A stretch of 64,000 nt of DNA from Moraxellaceae bacterium (lineage in GTDB: Bacteria > Pseudomonadota > Gammaproteobacteria > Pseudomonadales > Moraxellaceae), in contig SECL01000005.1 in the NCBI GenBank assembly GCA_004173455.1, forward strand, positions 1 to 64,000, written 5' to 3'. A program made the position numbers and the translations under genes. Below the pieces are notes generated by a model, which was not told the DNA's origin, ran no database searches, and saw only the letters and a list, made by a program, of their open reading frames with translations. Below are positions 34,927 to 43,057 of this stretch, in pieces (the first letter of the stretch is position 1; each line of letters starts with the position of its first letter).

Positions 34927-34956
34927 TTTACATGAAGGAGATTTGTTTGTTATACT
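34927..34956 (+). promoter_or_regulatory. Promoter of the ubiquitin-like operon
   Basis: TTTACA and TATACT are separated by 18 bases, and the -35 starts 5 bases after the upstream stop codon. This gives a leader of about 90 bases before the ATG at 35054, with an inverted AT-rich stretch (CTGATTAAACAGATTAAT) that could be an operator. Confidence 0.6.
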
Positions 34957-35053
34957 CATGATGTAAGTTTTCATTTTTTTAATATCTGATTAAACAGATT
35001 AATTTAATGAGAAAATAGTCAAGCAAACATCCAATCCAATGAGGACATGCACC

Positions 35054-36172
35054 ATGAACAGCTTAAATCAAGCTAATGTAAACCATTGCATCACCCGTCA
35101 CTCTATTGAAGTAGCTGATGAAACACTCAGCTATCGCTCTATCGTAATTGATGATGTAACTCCTACAGGAAATCAAATCGCTATAGCTGCTGGTTTTAAA
35201 CCAGTACAGAATGTAATTATTTTGCAAGAGTTAGAACATGGCGGGTTAGAAGATATCCGCCCTGAAGAAACCGTTAATCTGAATAAACAGATCAATCGAT
35301 TTATCATTATTGAAAGTGATCGAACTTTTAACTTTATGATTGATGGCATTCGCTTTAGCTGGCCTAGACAAGTAATTTCAGAAATTACAATTCGTCAGCT
35401 TGGAAAAATTGACGCTAGCAAGGCAATCTCTTTAGAAAGGAAAAATGAAGCGGATCTTCTTCTAGCATCAGGAGAGGTCGTTAATTTAGACCAAATCGGT
35501 ACCGAAAGCTTTGTAACTCGAATCATCAAGAATACATGGCAGATCAACGTTCAAGGAACCATCATTGAAGTTGATACCCCGTCAATCATCGTTAGAGACG
35601 CTATTGAAAGAGCTGGATTAAACCCAAATCAGGGCTGGCAAATTTTCTTAAAAATTGAAGGACAGCCTAAGCAGGAGAAACAGTTAGCAGATGTAATTGA
35701 TCTAATGACTCCTGGAATTGAAAAGCTACGACTAACACCTCAAGAAGTAAATAATGGTGAATCTTCCGCTATTTTGCAGAAAACATTTGAGTTGCTTGAT
35801 ACAGATTATGATCACTTAAATCAAATGAACCTGCCTTGGGAGACCGTTATTAGTAATGGTCAACGTTGGCTTCTCATCCATAACTACAATATTCCAGATG
35901 GATATAACGCTAAAGAAATTAGTTTGGCACTGGAGATACCTCACACATATCCTCAGGCGCAAATTGATATGTTCTATGTGTTGCCAGCATTAAATTTACA
36001 AACTGGACAACCAATTGGGTGTACGGAAACTACAACCGATATTAACGGGAAAGGATACCAGCGGTGGTCACGTCACCGTGGTGCTAATTCCACTTGGAAT
36101 CCGACTTTGGACAATGTGAGAACGCACTTGGCTTTAGTTGAAGGCGCATTGATCAAGGAGGTAGAGGTATGA
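35054..36172 (+). CDS. Triple ubiquitin-like domain (multiubiquitin) fused to Prok-E2_E domain
   Basis: A 372-residue fusion. Three ubiquitin-like beta-grasp repeats at about 17-87, 91-158 and 162-230; the third is marked by WQIFLKIEGQPK and DLMTPGIEKLRL. From 236 to the end is an E2-fold domain of the Prok-E2 family E: ILQKTFELLDTDYDHL, LALEIPHTYPQAQIDMFYVLP, and GYQRWSRHRG followed by a W-x-P and a closing helix. It should be both modifier and conjugating enzyme. A cysteine at 323 (PIGCTE) lies near the expected E2 site. The ATG at 35054 has GAGGA ahead; an ATG at 35039 does not. The stop overlaps the E1 gene by 4 bases. Confidence 0.85.
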   Translation: MNSLNQANVNHCITRHSIEVADETLSYRSIVIDDVTPTGNQIAIAAGFKPVQNVIILQELEHGGLEDIRPEETVNLNKQINRFIIIESDRTFNFMIDGIRFSWPRQVISEITIRQLGKIDASKAISLERKNEADLLLASGEVVNLDQIGTESFVTRIIKNTWQINVQGTIIEVDTPSIIVRDAIERAGLNPNQGWQIFLKIEGQPKQEKQLADVIDLMTPGIEKLRLTPQEVNNGESSAILQKTFELLDTDYDHLNQMNLPWETVISNGQRWLLIHNYNIPDGYNAKEISLALEIPHTYPQAQIDMFYVLPALNLQTGQPIGCTETTTDINGKGYQRWSRHRGANSTWNPTLDNVRTHLALVEGALIKEVEV

Positions 36173-37566
36173 AACCAATTTCTGCCTTAGCAATAGCAGC
36201 TAATATGCACAAGCAGCTTGTAAGTCACTTATTTTCTGGAGACGGCTTAGAGTCAGCAGCAATTTTATTATGCAGCCACTCATCGGGCTCACGTTTAAGA
36301 CTCATTGCAAAAGACGTCATTTTTGTAAACAACGAGGATTGCAAAAATCGAGCTCGCAACTCTATAACGTGGTCAGGTAGCTTTTTAGAAGCAGCTATTG
36401 ATAAGGCAGAGTCCGATCAATTATCGATCATTCTTATTCACTCGCATCCAGGAGGACAATTCTTTTTCTCTGATACAGATAATGAGAGCGACCAGATAAC
36501 AATTCCATGCCTATACCATGGTTATAACCAGTTGCATGGCTCCGCAATTATGATTCCAAATGGAGCAATTCTGGCACGTTGTTATACTCAATCTATGGAT
36601 GTAGTACGAATCGATGTAGTTACTGTCGCTGGTGAAAATATTCACTACTGGTGGAATAATGAAGCAAATCCAGGTCAGAGGCCTTTAGCATTCAGTCAGA
36701 ACATGACACGTGAGCTAAATTGTTTAACCGCGACCATAATTGGGGTTTCAGGAACAGGCTCTATTGTAGCGGAACAACTTGCAAGGCTAGGATTTGGATC
36801 GATAACATTAATTGATCCCGATAAACTTGAGCATCGAAACTTGAATCGAATCTTAAATTCTACTATTGGTGGTGCTAATGCCAATCAGCTCAAAGTAGAA
36901 GCTTTTGCAGAGGTAGTATCCAAATACAGGGCACAAGACACAGATATCATTACTGTTGCATCATCCATATTATCTCGAGAGGCTGTTATTGCAGCCAGTC
37001 AAACAGATATTATTTTTTGCTGTGTTGACACTCTTGAAGCGCGGAATATTGCAGATTTAATTAGCTCTACTTTCTTAACTCCATTACTAGATGTCGGAGT
37101 TGTTATCCCAACCCATAACTCAAAATCAGGCATAACAGCGATTACAGAGGTATGTGGACGAATTGACTATGTTCAACCTGGAGGAGCAACTTTAAGTGAC
37201 AGAGGTGTCTATGATCCTGCAAATTTACGAGCTGAATATCTCCGTAACAATAGTCCTAAGTCATATATAGAGGAACTAGAAGATGGTTACTTTAAAGGTG
37301 TAATCGAAGAAGCCCCCTCTGTTATCACATTAAATATGCGCGCAGCAGCAGATTGTGTTAATGAGTTTATTGCAAGAGCTTACCCCTACCGACAAGAACC
37401 CAATAACAGTTACGCGAGAACAAAATTCAGCTTAGCTGCTGGAGAAGTAGACTATTTCAAAGAAAGTAGTTTTACAGTTAAGCCTAACTACCATCTAGCT
37501 CAAGGTAATAAAGAACCATTACTAGGACTCCCTGTCCTAAAACCAGTGAATAGGACAAGCGTATGA
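36169..37566 (+). CDS. JAB deubiquitinase-E1 (ThiF) fusion enzyme
   Basis: A 465-residue fusion. Residues 1-160 are a JAB/JAMM metalloprotease: Glu 28, HSHPGG (91-96) and Ser 101-x-x-Asp 104, so zinc site and catalytic Glu are all there. Residues 175-410 are a ThiF/E1 adenylating domain: GVSGTGSIVAEQLARLG nucleotide loop, LIDPDKLEHRNLNR, and FCCVDTLEARN. The segment that in many E1s reads PG-x-C-x-x-C is GGATLSDRG here, without cysteine. It should activate the ubiquitin-like tail and trim or remove it. Overlaps of 4 bases on both sides tie it to the E2 fusion and the DUF6527 gene. Confidence 0.88.
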   Translation: MKPISALAIAANMHKQLVSHLFSGDGLESAAILLCSHSSGSRLRLIAKDVIFVNNEDCKNRARNSITWSGSFLEAAIDKAESDQLSIILIHSHPGGQFFFSDTDNESDQITIPCLYHGYNQLHGSAIMIPNGAILARCYTQSMDVVRIDVVTVAGENIHYWWNNEANPGQRPLAFSQNMTRELNCLTATIIGVSGTGSIVAEQLARLGFGSITLIDPDKLEHRNLNRILNSTIGGANANQLKVEAFAEVVSKYRAQDTDIITVASSILSREAVIAASQTDIIFCCVDTLEARNIADLISSTFLTPLLDVGVVIPTHNSKSGITAITEVCGRIDYVQPGGATLSDRGVYDPANLRAEYLRNNSPKSYIEELEDGYFKGVIEEAPSVITLNMRAAADCVNEFIARAYPYRQEPNNSYARTKFSLAAGEVDYFKESSFTVKPNYHLAQGNKEPLLGLPVLKPVNRTSV

Positions 37567-37895
37567 CTATTAAAAATTTATTCAGAGTCGCATGGTCTTA
37601 TATATCTCCCACAAGAAAATTGGAAGTTATTCAAGGGGACTCTCTACCTAAAAAAATGCCATACCGAAATTTAGTTCTCGCACAAGATGATGGCGAGGAC
37701 TGGTGCATAGGAATGAAATGTCCATGCGGCTGCGGATACACAATTGAATTACTTGTTATTTCAGAGGCAAAGCCTCGATGGGATATCCGTATTGATGACA
37801 AAGGGCTTCCCACACTACAGCCTTCTGTTTTCTTAAAGGGAGGTTGTAAATCTCACTTCTGGGTTCGTAATGGCCGAATTAAATGGTGTATGTAG
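37563..37895 (+). CDS. DUF6527 family protein
   Basis: A 110-residue protein with a metal-site-like cluster: CPCGCG (53-58) and CKSHFW (95-100), separated by strands. DUF6527 genes are usually found in ubiquitin-like operons with E2 and JAB-E1 genes, the same context as here. From memory, unverified, recent work on diverged bacterial ubiquitination (Bub) operons treats this protein as a peptidase that removes or matures the modifier. It starts 4 bases inside the stop of the E1 gene and ends 38 bases before a terminator, closing the operon. Confidence 0.75.
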   Translation: MTIKNLFRVAWSYISPTRKLEVIQGDSLPKKMPYRNLVLAQDDGEDWCIGMKCPCGCGYTIELLVISEAKPRWDIRIDDKGLPTLQPSVFLKGGCKSHFWVRNGRIKWCM

Positions 37896-37932
37896 TATCT
37901 CTTAGATTTACTCAAAAATATTACAATCAATA

Positions 37933-37958
37933 AAAAGCCGACATCAAATGCCGGCTTT
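37933..37958. terminator. Bidirectional terminator between the cassette and dodecin
   Basis: AAAGCCG-CA pairs with TG-CGGCTTT (one mismatch) around TCAAA; A/T runs flank both sides. Confidence 0.7.
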
Positions 37959-37975
37959 CAACTTTATTTTAAATA

Positions 37976-38194
37976 TCAGCCTGTCTTACCGACATCACCG
38001 GCAATCGCAGTGACAATCATCATCACATTATAGGCAGAAATTTTGCCACCATTAATTTCCACTTTTTGTTCCTTGATCCACGCACCCTTGATATTGTTGA
38101 TATCATCAGAAACACCCTGAATGCCCTTATTAATGGCATCTTCAAAGCTGACGTTAGAGGTACTGGAAACTTCAAAATTACGTGCAACTGACAT
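37976..38194 (-). CDS. Dodecin family flavin-binding protein
   Basis: A 72-residue protein of the dodecin family, whose members form hollow 12-mers that store or buffer riboflavin/FMN. The pattern EVSSTSNVSFEDAINKGI and NIKGAWIKEQKVEINGGKISAYNVMM matches the beta-alpha-beta-beta layout with the conserved Trp (GAWI) that stacks on flavin. CAGGAGA lies 6 bases before the ATG. Monocistronic; it was probably the original neighbour of nrdB before the cassette came in. Confidence 0.88.
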   Translation of the reverse strand: MSVARNFEVSSTSNVSFEDAINKGIQGVSDDINNIKGAWIKEQKVEINGGKISAYNVMMIVTAIAGDVGKTG

Positions 38195-38410
38195 TCGTAT
38201 TCTCCTGTGTGCAGCATTTATAACCCAGTGAGGCGAAACACGAACGGATAAGAGGTTTGATTCACCGCTTGGCCGCCCCGCTGAAAACAGATTCCAGAGT
38301 ACTGACTCAGGCTACATTTTACAGTTTGCCTTGGTAACAAAACCCAAGGGTTTGGCAACTAATGTGGTCAACAGGTAAGTCCGCAAGCGTATATCACTTT
38401 CGTTTTGAGC

Positions 38411-38435
38411 AAAAAAAGCCCGCTAGAGTGCGGGC
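38411..38435 (-). terminator. Rho-independent terminator of the 175-aa membrane protein gene
   Basis: Leftward, GCCCGC-ACTCTA-GCGGGC is followed by seven T, 22 bases after the stop. Confidence 0.88.
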
Positions 38436-38456
38436 AAAACCAAGAGAAGGAATTAA

Positions 38457-38984
38457 CTAGATCGTAGAATCGGGTGCAACACGCGCCACAATATAAAGGG
38501 CTTTCTGACTGATCTCACGGCTAAACATGACCAGTGCAGCCGAAGTCACAGCCAGCAATAACTGAGCATCAAAGCCCATATTTTTTTGCACCACATACAC
38601 CATAAACGCCAGTGCAGTATAGCTGAGTACCAAAATAAAACTGACCAGTTGCCATTGCTGGCTGATCACGCCCTGCCATAAGCTAATGATGTTGCGTAGC
38701 GAGTGATACCACTGGCGGGTAACGGTCACATGCGCAAGGCCAACACCTGCCGCAATCAGGCTCAACCAGAACAGGCTAACCTGAAACAGGAAGCCATACC
38801 ACGTTACGGTGGTTTGCTGTGAAATTTCGGGGGCATACAGGCCATTTAAAGACAAATGCATCAGCCCTGCGCTTAAGGCAAACCAGAATAAACTAATGCC
38901 AAAAAACGTGATGGCTTGCCGCGCCAATTGAAGGATTCCATGCTGCATAAGCTGATACTCATCTTTAAATTTATACGGCAACAT
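38457..38984 (-). CDS. Four-helix inner membrane protein of unknown function
   Basis: A 175-residue integral membrane protein with hydrophobic helices at about 20-45 (ITFFGISLFWFALSAGLM), 58-82, 108-132 (LVSFILVLSYTALAFMVYVV) and 140-158. No charged residues stand out in the helices and there is no recognised domain, so enzyme or transporter activity cannot be claimed. It is monocistronic, read leftward, divergent from pncB. Base use is like the core genes. Confidence 0.65.
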   Translation of the reverse strand: MLPYKFKDEYQLMQHGILQLARQAITFFGISLFWFALSAGLMHLSLNGLYAPEISQQTTVTWYGFLFQVSLFWLSLIAAGVGLAHVTVTRQWYHSLRNIISLWQGVISQQWQLVSFILVLSYTALAFMVYVVQKNMGFDAQLLLAVTSAALVMFSREISQKALYIVARVAPDSTI

Positions 38985-39208
38985 CGCTACACCATGTCGC
39001 GGTATTCGCCTAAACTTAGACTCAGTTTACACTAATTACATAAAATCACAATTCACTTACAATCTATTTTTTGTGTTATTTTCCGCCAAATGCACTAGAG
39101 ATAGATCAACGGTTTGCAGCGATGCTCAGCACGGCTTTTATAAAATTTAAGGTGTATTGTTAAGCAGCTCATTTTGCATGCTTTAATAGAATTTAAACCC
39201 GTTTTTTA

Positions 39209-40441
39209 ATGGCCTATTCAATGGCAATCCATACCTGTCCGCCCATTATCCAGTCATTGCTGGACACTGATCTGTATAAATTCACCATGCTTCAAGTGGT
39301 GCTGCATCAGTTTCCAGAAACCCATAGCGTTTATCATTTTCGCTGTCGCAATGAAGACAAAGTTGCCTATCCGCTGCGTGACATCAAGGACGAGCTGGAT
39401 AGTGAGCTGGATCGACTGTGTGACATTACTTTTAAGCCTGCTGAGCTTGATTATCTGCGCAGTTTACGTTTTATCAAAAGTGATCTGGTGGATTATCTGG
39501 AGCTGTTTCAACTGAAGCGCCGTTTTATTAACACTCAAATCAATGAACAGGGATCGCTGGATATTGTGGTGGAAGGCCCGATGGTGCAAGCCATGTTCTT
39601 TGAAATTTTTGTGCTGGCCATTGTCAATGAGCTGTATTTCCGGCGGCTGGAAACCCCTGCTGTGCTGATAGAGGGAGAACAGCGCCTGCAAGCCAAGGTA
39701 GTATTGATTCAGCACTATGCTGCCCAGCAACAACCCGGTGAGCCGCCGTTTCTGGTGTCGGATTTTGGTACGCGGCGGCGCTATAGTTATGCGTGGCAGC
39801 AGTATGTGGTTAAAACCTTGCACACCGCTGCGCCACAGGTTTTTCGCGGTACCAGCAATGTGTATCTGGCCATGCAACTGGATATTAGTCCGATTGGGAC
39901 GATGGCGCATGAATTTTTGCAGGCGTTTCAGGCGCTGGATGTGCGCTTGCGTAATTTTCAAAAAGCGGCGCTGGAAAGCTGGGTGCATGAGTATCGTGGT
40001 GACCTAGGGATTGCGCTGACTGATGTGGTGGGTATGGATGCGTTCTTGCGCGATTTTGACCTGTATTTTGCCAAACTGTTTGATGGCTTACGGCACGATA
40101 GTGGTGATCCGTATGTGTGGGGTGACAAAGCCTATGCGCACTATCTGGCCTTGCGCATTGACTCCAAAACCAAAATGTTGACCTTTAGCGATGGCCTGAC
40201 GCTGGAACGGGCATGGGACCTGTACCAGTATTTTAAGGATCGCTTTCAGACCAGTTTTGGTATTGGCACCAACCTAACCAATGACATGGGTCATGTCCCC
40301 TTAAATATTGTGCTGAAACTGGTGCAATGTAATGGGCAGTCTGTAGCCAAGCTGTCGGATAGTCCGGGCAAAACCATGAGTACTGATAAAACATTTCTGG
40401 CGTATTTGCGGCAGGTATTTGAGATTGCTGAGCCTATTTAA
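39209..40441 (+). CDS. pncB: Nicotinate phosphoribosyltransferase
   Basis: A 410-residue enzyme of NAD salvage, joining nicotinate and PRPP with ATP use to give nicotinate mononucleotide. The opening ...[20 protein letters not shown] is the family mark. [39 protein letters not shown] (the His phosphorylated in the cycle) and the GIGTNLTND phosphate loop follow. Length is normal. Starts at 39209 and 39221 are both possible; neither has a strong ribosome site. Monocistronic. Confidence 0.95.
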   Translation: MAYSMAIHTCPPIIQSLLDTDLYKFTMLQVVLHQFPETHSVYHFRCRNEDKVAYPLRDIKDELDSELDRLCDITFKPAELDYLRSLRFIKSDLVDYLELFQLKRRFINTQINEQGSLDIVVEGPMVQAMFFEIFVLAIVNELYFRRLETPAVLIEGEQRLQAKVVLIQHYAAQQQPGEPPFLVSDFGTRRRYSYAWQQYVVKTLHTAAPQVFRGTSNVYLAMQLDISPIGTMAHEFLQAFQALDVRLRNFQKAALESWVHEYRGDLGIALTDVVGMDAFLRDFDLYFAKLFDGLRHDSGDPYVWGDKAYAHYLALRIDSKTKMLTFSDGLTLERAWDLYQYFKDRFQTSFGIGTNLTNDMGHVPLNIVLKLVQCNGQSVAKLSDSPGKTMSTDKTFLAYLRQVFEIAEPI

Positions 40442-40484
40442 GGCTAAATTGGAAGCGAAGTTAAAAGTTAGCGTGGTTAAACAT

Positions 40485-40516
40485 AAAAAAGCATGACCTG
40501 TTAGCTGATCATGCTT
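40485..40516 (-). terminator. Rho-independent terminator of metY
   Basis: Leftward, AAGCATGA pairs with TCATGCTT and is followed by six T, about 30 bases past the metY stop. It may also stop pncB read-through. Confidence 0.8.
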
Positions 40517-40547
40517 AGAAACATTCCTAACAATGTGTTTTAAAAAC

Positions 40548-41819
40548 TTATACCGCAGCCAAAGCCTGATCCAGATCGGCAATCAGGTCGTCAATATGCT
40601 CAATACCAATCGACAGCCGCACCATATCGTCACTCACCCCAGCTTTTTTAAGCTCCTCATCATTGAGCTGGCGATGGGTCGTGGTGGCCGGATGGGTCGC
40701 CAGACTTTTGGCATCACCGATATTGACCAGACGGGTAAACAATTGCAGCGCATCAATAAAGCGCGTACCGCCGTCACGACCATCCTGCACGCCAAAGGTT
40801 AAAATACCGGAAGCTTTGCCGCTTAAGTATTTGTCCACCAGCGCATGCTGCGGATGATCCGTTAAGCCCGCATAATTCACCCATTTGACTTTGGCGTGGG
40901 TTTTTAAATACTGGGCAATTTTCAGGGCATTGTCACTGTGCCGTTCCATTCGCAACGCCAGTGTTTCCAATCCTTGCAAGATTAGAAAAGCATTAAACGG
41001 ACTAATAGCAGCGCCAGTATTGCGTAACGGAACGACTCGTAAACGCGCAATATAAGCCGCTGCCCCTAAGGCTTCGACATAATTCACGCCATGATAGCTG
41101 GGGTCTGGCGTATTCAGCACGGCAAAGCGCTCGGCATGCTTACCCCACGGAAACTTGCCGCTATCAATCACAATGCCACCGACACTGGTGCCGTGCCCAC
41201 CAATATATTTGGTTAAGGAGTGAATGACGATATCCGCGCCATGTTCAAACGGCCGATGTAAAATGGGTGTGGCCACCGTATTGTCGACAATCACTGGAAT
41301 GCCATGCCGATGCGCAATTTCGCTAATTTTTTCAATATCAATAATATTACCCAGTGGATTGCCAATGGATTCAACAAATACCAGCTTGGTTTTTGCGTCA
41401 ATCAGGTCTTCTAGTTGCTCGGGTTGCAAGTAATCAAAGAAGCGCACCTCAATGCCCTGTCGCGGTAAGGTGTGGGCAAACAGGTTATAGGTGCCACCAT
41501 ACAGGGTGGATACTGAAGCAATATTATCGCCTGCCTCGGTAATGGTCTGAATGGCATACGTAATGGCCGCCATCCCAGACGCTAGTGCCACACCACCAAT
41601 GCCGCTCTCTAGCTCTGCCACACGCTGCTCTAGTACAGCAGTGGTGGGATTCATGATGCGGGTATAAATATTGCCCTGAACCTTGAGGTCAAATAAATCG
41701 GCGCCATGCTGGGTGTTGTCAAATGAATACGAGGTGGTTTGATAAATTGGTACAGCAACAGACTTGGTAGTTGCTTCTGGACTATAACCTGCGTGAATAG
41801 CGATAGTTTCTGCTTTCAT
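40548..41819 (-). CDS. metY: O-acetylhomoserine sulfhydrylase (aminocarboxypropyltransferase)
   Basis: A 423-residue PLP enzyme of the Cys/Met gamma family. It makes homocysteine from O-acetylhomoserine and sulfide in methionine synthesis. It begins MKAETIAIHAGYSPEATTKS. The PLP phosphate-binding region is ALASGMAAI, the Asp that pairs with the ring nitrogen is in VIVDNTVATP, and the Schiff-base lysine is in IHSLTKYIGGHG. Length near 420 is typical of MetY and longer than MetB/MetC. AGGAG precedes the ATG. It lies alone between pncB and rpe; a gap with DnaA-box-like sites lies behind it. Confidence 0.92.
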   Translation of the reverse strand: MKAETIAIHAGYSPEATTKSVAVPIYQTTSYSFDNTQHGADLFDLKVQGNIYTRIMNPTTAVLEQRVAELESGIGGVALASGMAAITYAIQTITEAGDNIASVSTLYGGTYNLFAHTLPRQGIEVRFFDYLQPEQLEDLIDAKTKLVFVESIGNPLGNIIDIEKISEIAHRHGIPVIVDNTVATPILHRPFEHGADIVIHSLTKYIGGHGTSVGGIVIDSGKFPWGKHAERFAVLNTPDPSYHGVNYVEALGAAAYIARLRVVPLRNTGAAISPFNAFLILQGLETLALRMERHSDNALKIAQYLKTHAKVKWVNYAGLTDHPQHALVDKYLSGKASGILTFGVQDGRDGGTRFIDALQLFTRLVNIGDAKSLATHPATTTHRQLNDEELKKAGVSDDMVRLSIGIEHIDDLIADLDQALAAV

Positions 41820-42205
41820 GGTTGCTCCTGCGGTTTGACAAAATTATTGTTAAGCTTCTGGATAAGCTAACATATTGTTTTCAGCAGTCTATGCGTTATT
41901 GTTTAACTTCTTTGCACAAATATAGCTAACAATTGCCATGCCATTGAATGTTTGTACAGCCCCTTGGCCAATGCTAGTGAAAGAATTATCAAGTTTTAAA
42001 TAGTGGTGATGGCCAACCTGACATTGAGCACATGACAAAAACTGTGTATGCATTGAAATGCTCTAGCACACTTTAAGGTTTTTAAATTTCAAAAAAGTGT
42101 GCAAACCAACCTTTTGAATGAATTGCAGCAACAGTTTAAAATTTAAGTTATTATTTTATAAGGTTTTAATTTTTATATTTAAGATCTGTTTGGTTAAAAA
42201 ACAAG
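41820..42205. other. Gene-free AT-rich stretch upstream of metY
   Basis: No gene is visible. The metY promoter must lie in its left part. From about 42120 to 42205 the sequence is almost all A and T (TTAAAATTTAAGTTATTATT and similar), next to the DnaA-box-like array. It could be an easily unwound tract. Confidence 0.5.
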
Positions 42206-42269
42206 TTAACCACAGCTTTATCCACAGAGTTATCCCTAAAAATTGGGGATAACTTGCTGATTATCCCCA
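42206..42269. promoter_or_regulatory. DnaA-box-like array with inverted pair, upstream of metY and past rpe
   Basis: TTAACCACA (42206), TTATCCACA (42218) and TTATCCCTA (42230) stand in one orientation at 12-base steps. They are followed by TGGGGATAA (42244) and TTATCCCCA (42261) as a perfect inverted pair around CTTGCTGA. One box is perfect consensus. The inverted pair can also fold as a hairpin after the rpe stop. The 12-base phasing is the same as at nrdA. Confidence 0.6.
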
Positions 42270-42293
42270 TCGGTCATTGATGCAATAAACCAA

Positions 42294-42980
42294 TTAGGCA
42301 GTGAAGCTGCCGACTTTCGACAACTCGCTACGCATGGCATCAATCACGGTTTTATAGTCTGGTTTACCAAAAATCGCGGAACCTGCCACAAACATATCTG
42401 CGCCCGCCTCGGCAATTTCACGGATGTTTTGTTCAGTCACACCGCCATCCACTTCCAGCCGGATATTAAAGCCACTGTCGTCAATGATTTTGCGGGTTTG
42501 GCGTAGTTTTTCCAATGTCATGGGAATAAATTTTTGCCCCCCAAAACCGGGGTTGACGCTCATTAGTAAAATCTGGTCGACCTTGTCCAGTACATAGTCC
42601 AGATAATGCAGAGGCGTTGCCGGATTAAATACCAGACCGGCCTTGGCACCACCGGATTTGATCAGTTGTAGCGAGCGATCGATGTGATCGGATGCTTCAG
42701 GATGGAAAGTAATAATGTCGGCACCGGCTTCGAGAAAATCACCAATCATGCGATCTACCGGACTGACCATCAAATGCACGTCAATGGGTGCGGTAACGCC
42801 GTAGTTTTTGAGTGCCTTGCACACACCGGCACCAAAGGTCAGGTTGGGCACATAATGGTTGTCCATCACATCAAAATGCACCACATCGGCACCGGCTTCT
42901 AGCACCTTGTCCACTTGTTCGCCCAGACGTGCAAAGTCGGCTGATAAAATGGACGGGGCAATCAGATAAGGTTTTGACAT
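42294..42980 (-). CDS. rpe: Ribulose-phosphate 3-epimerase
   Basis: A 228-residue TIM-barrel enzyme that interconverts ribulose 5-phosphate and xylulose 5-phosphate in the pentose phosphate pathway. Motifs: [13 protein letters not shown] near the start, [17 protein letters not shown] (metal His and Asp), DVHLMV (His), NPGFGGQKF and EVDGGV (Asp). Metal ligands are complete. ATG at 42980 with GGAG eight bases ahead; the frame reaching 42995 has none. It is read leftward, away from the M48 protease gene region. Confidence 0.95.
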   Translation of the reverse strand: MSKPYLIAPSILSADFARLGEQVDKVLEAGADVVHFDVMDNHYVPNLTFGAGVCKALKNYGVTAPIDVHLMVSPVDRMIGDFLEAGADIITFHPEASDHIDRSLQLIKSGGAKAGLVFNPATPLHYLDYVLDKVDQILLMSVNPGFGGQKFIPMTLEKLRQTRKIIDDSGFNIRLEVDGGVTEQNIREIAEAGADMFVAGSAIFGKPDYKTVIDAMRSELSKVGSFTA

Positions 42981-43057
42981 GGCTGGTCTCCGCAACAGGG
43001 GCGTTAAAAACGGGCTGGTTTAAGCAGCGCAACCTTAGCAGAAAATCCAACAATCTG

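Noticed and set aside
42120-42269. Chromosomal origin of replication.
   Set aside because: No dnaA, dnaN, rpmH or gidA neighbourhood; boxes and an AT-rich tract alone are not enough. Kept only as a DnaA-binding candidate.
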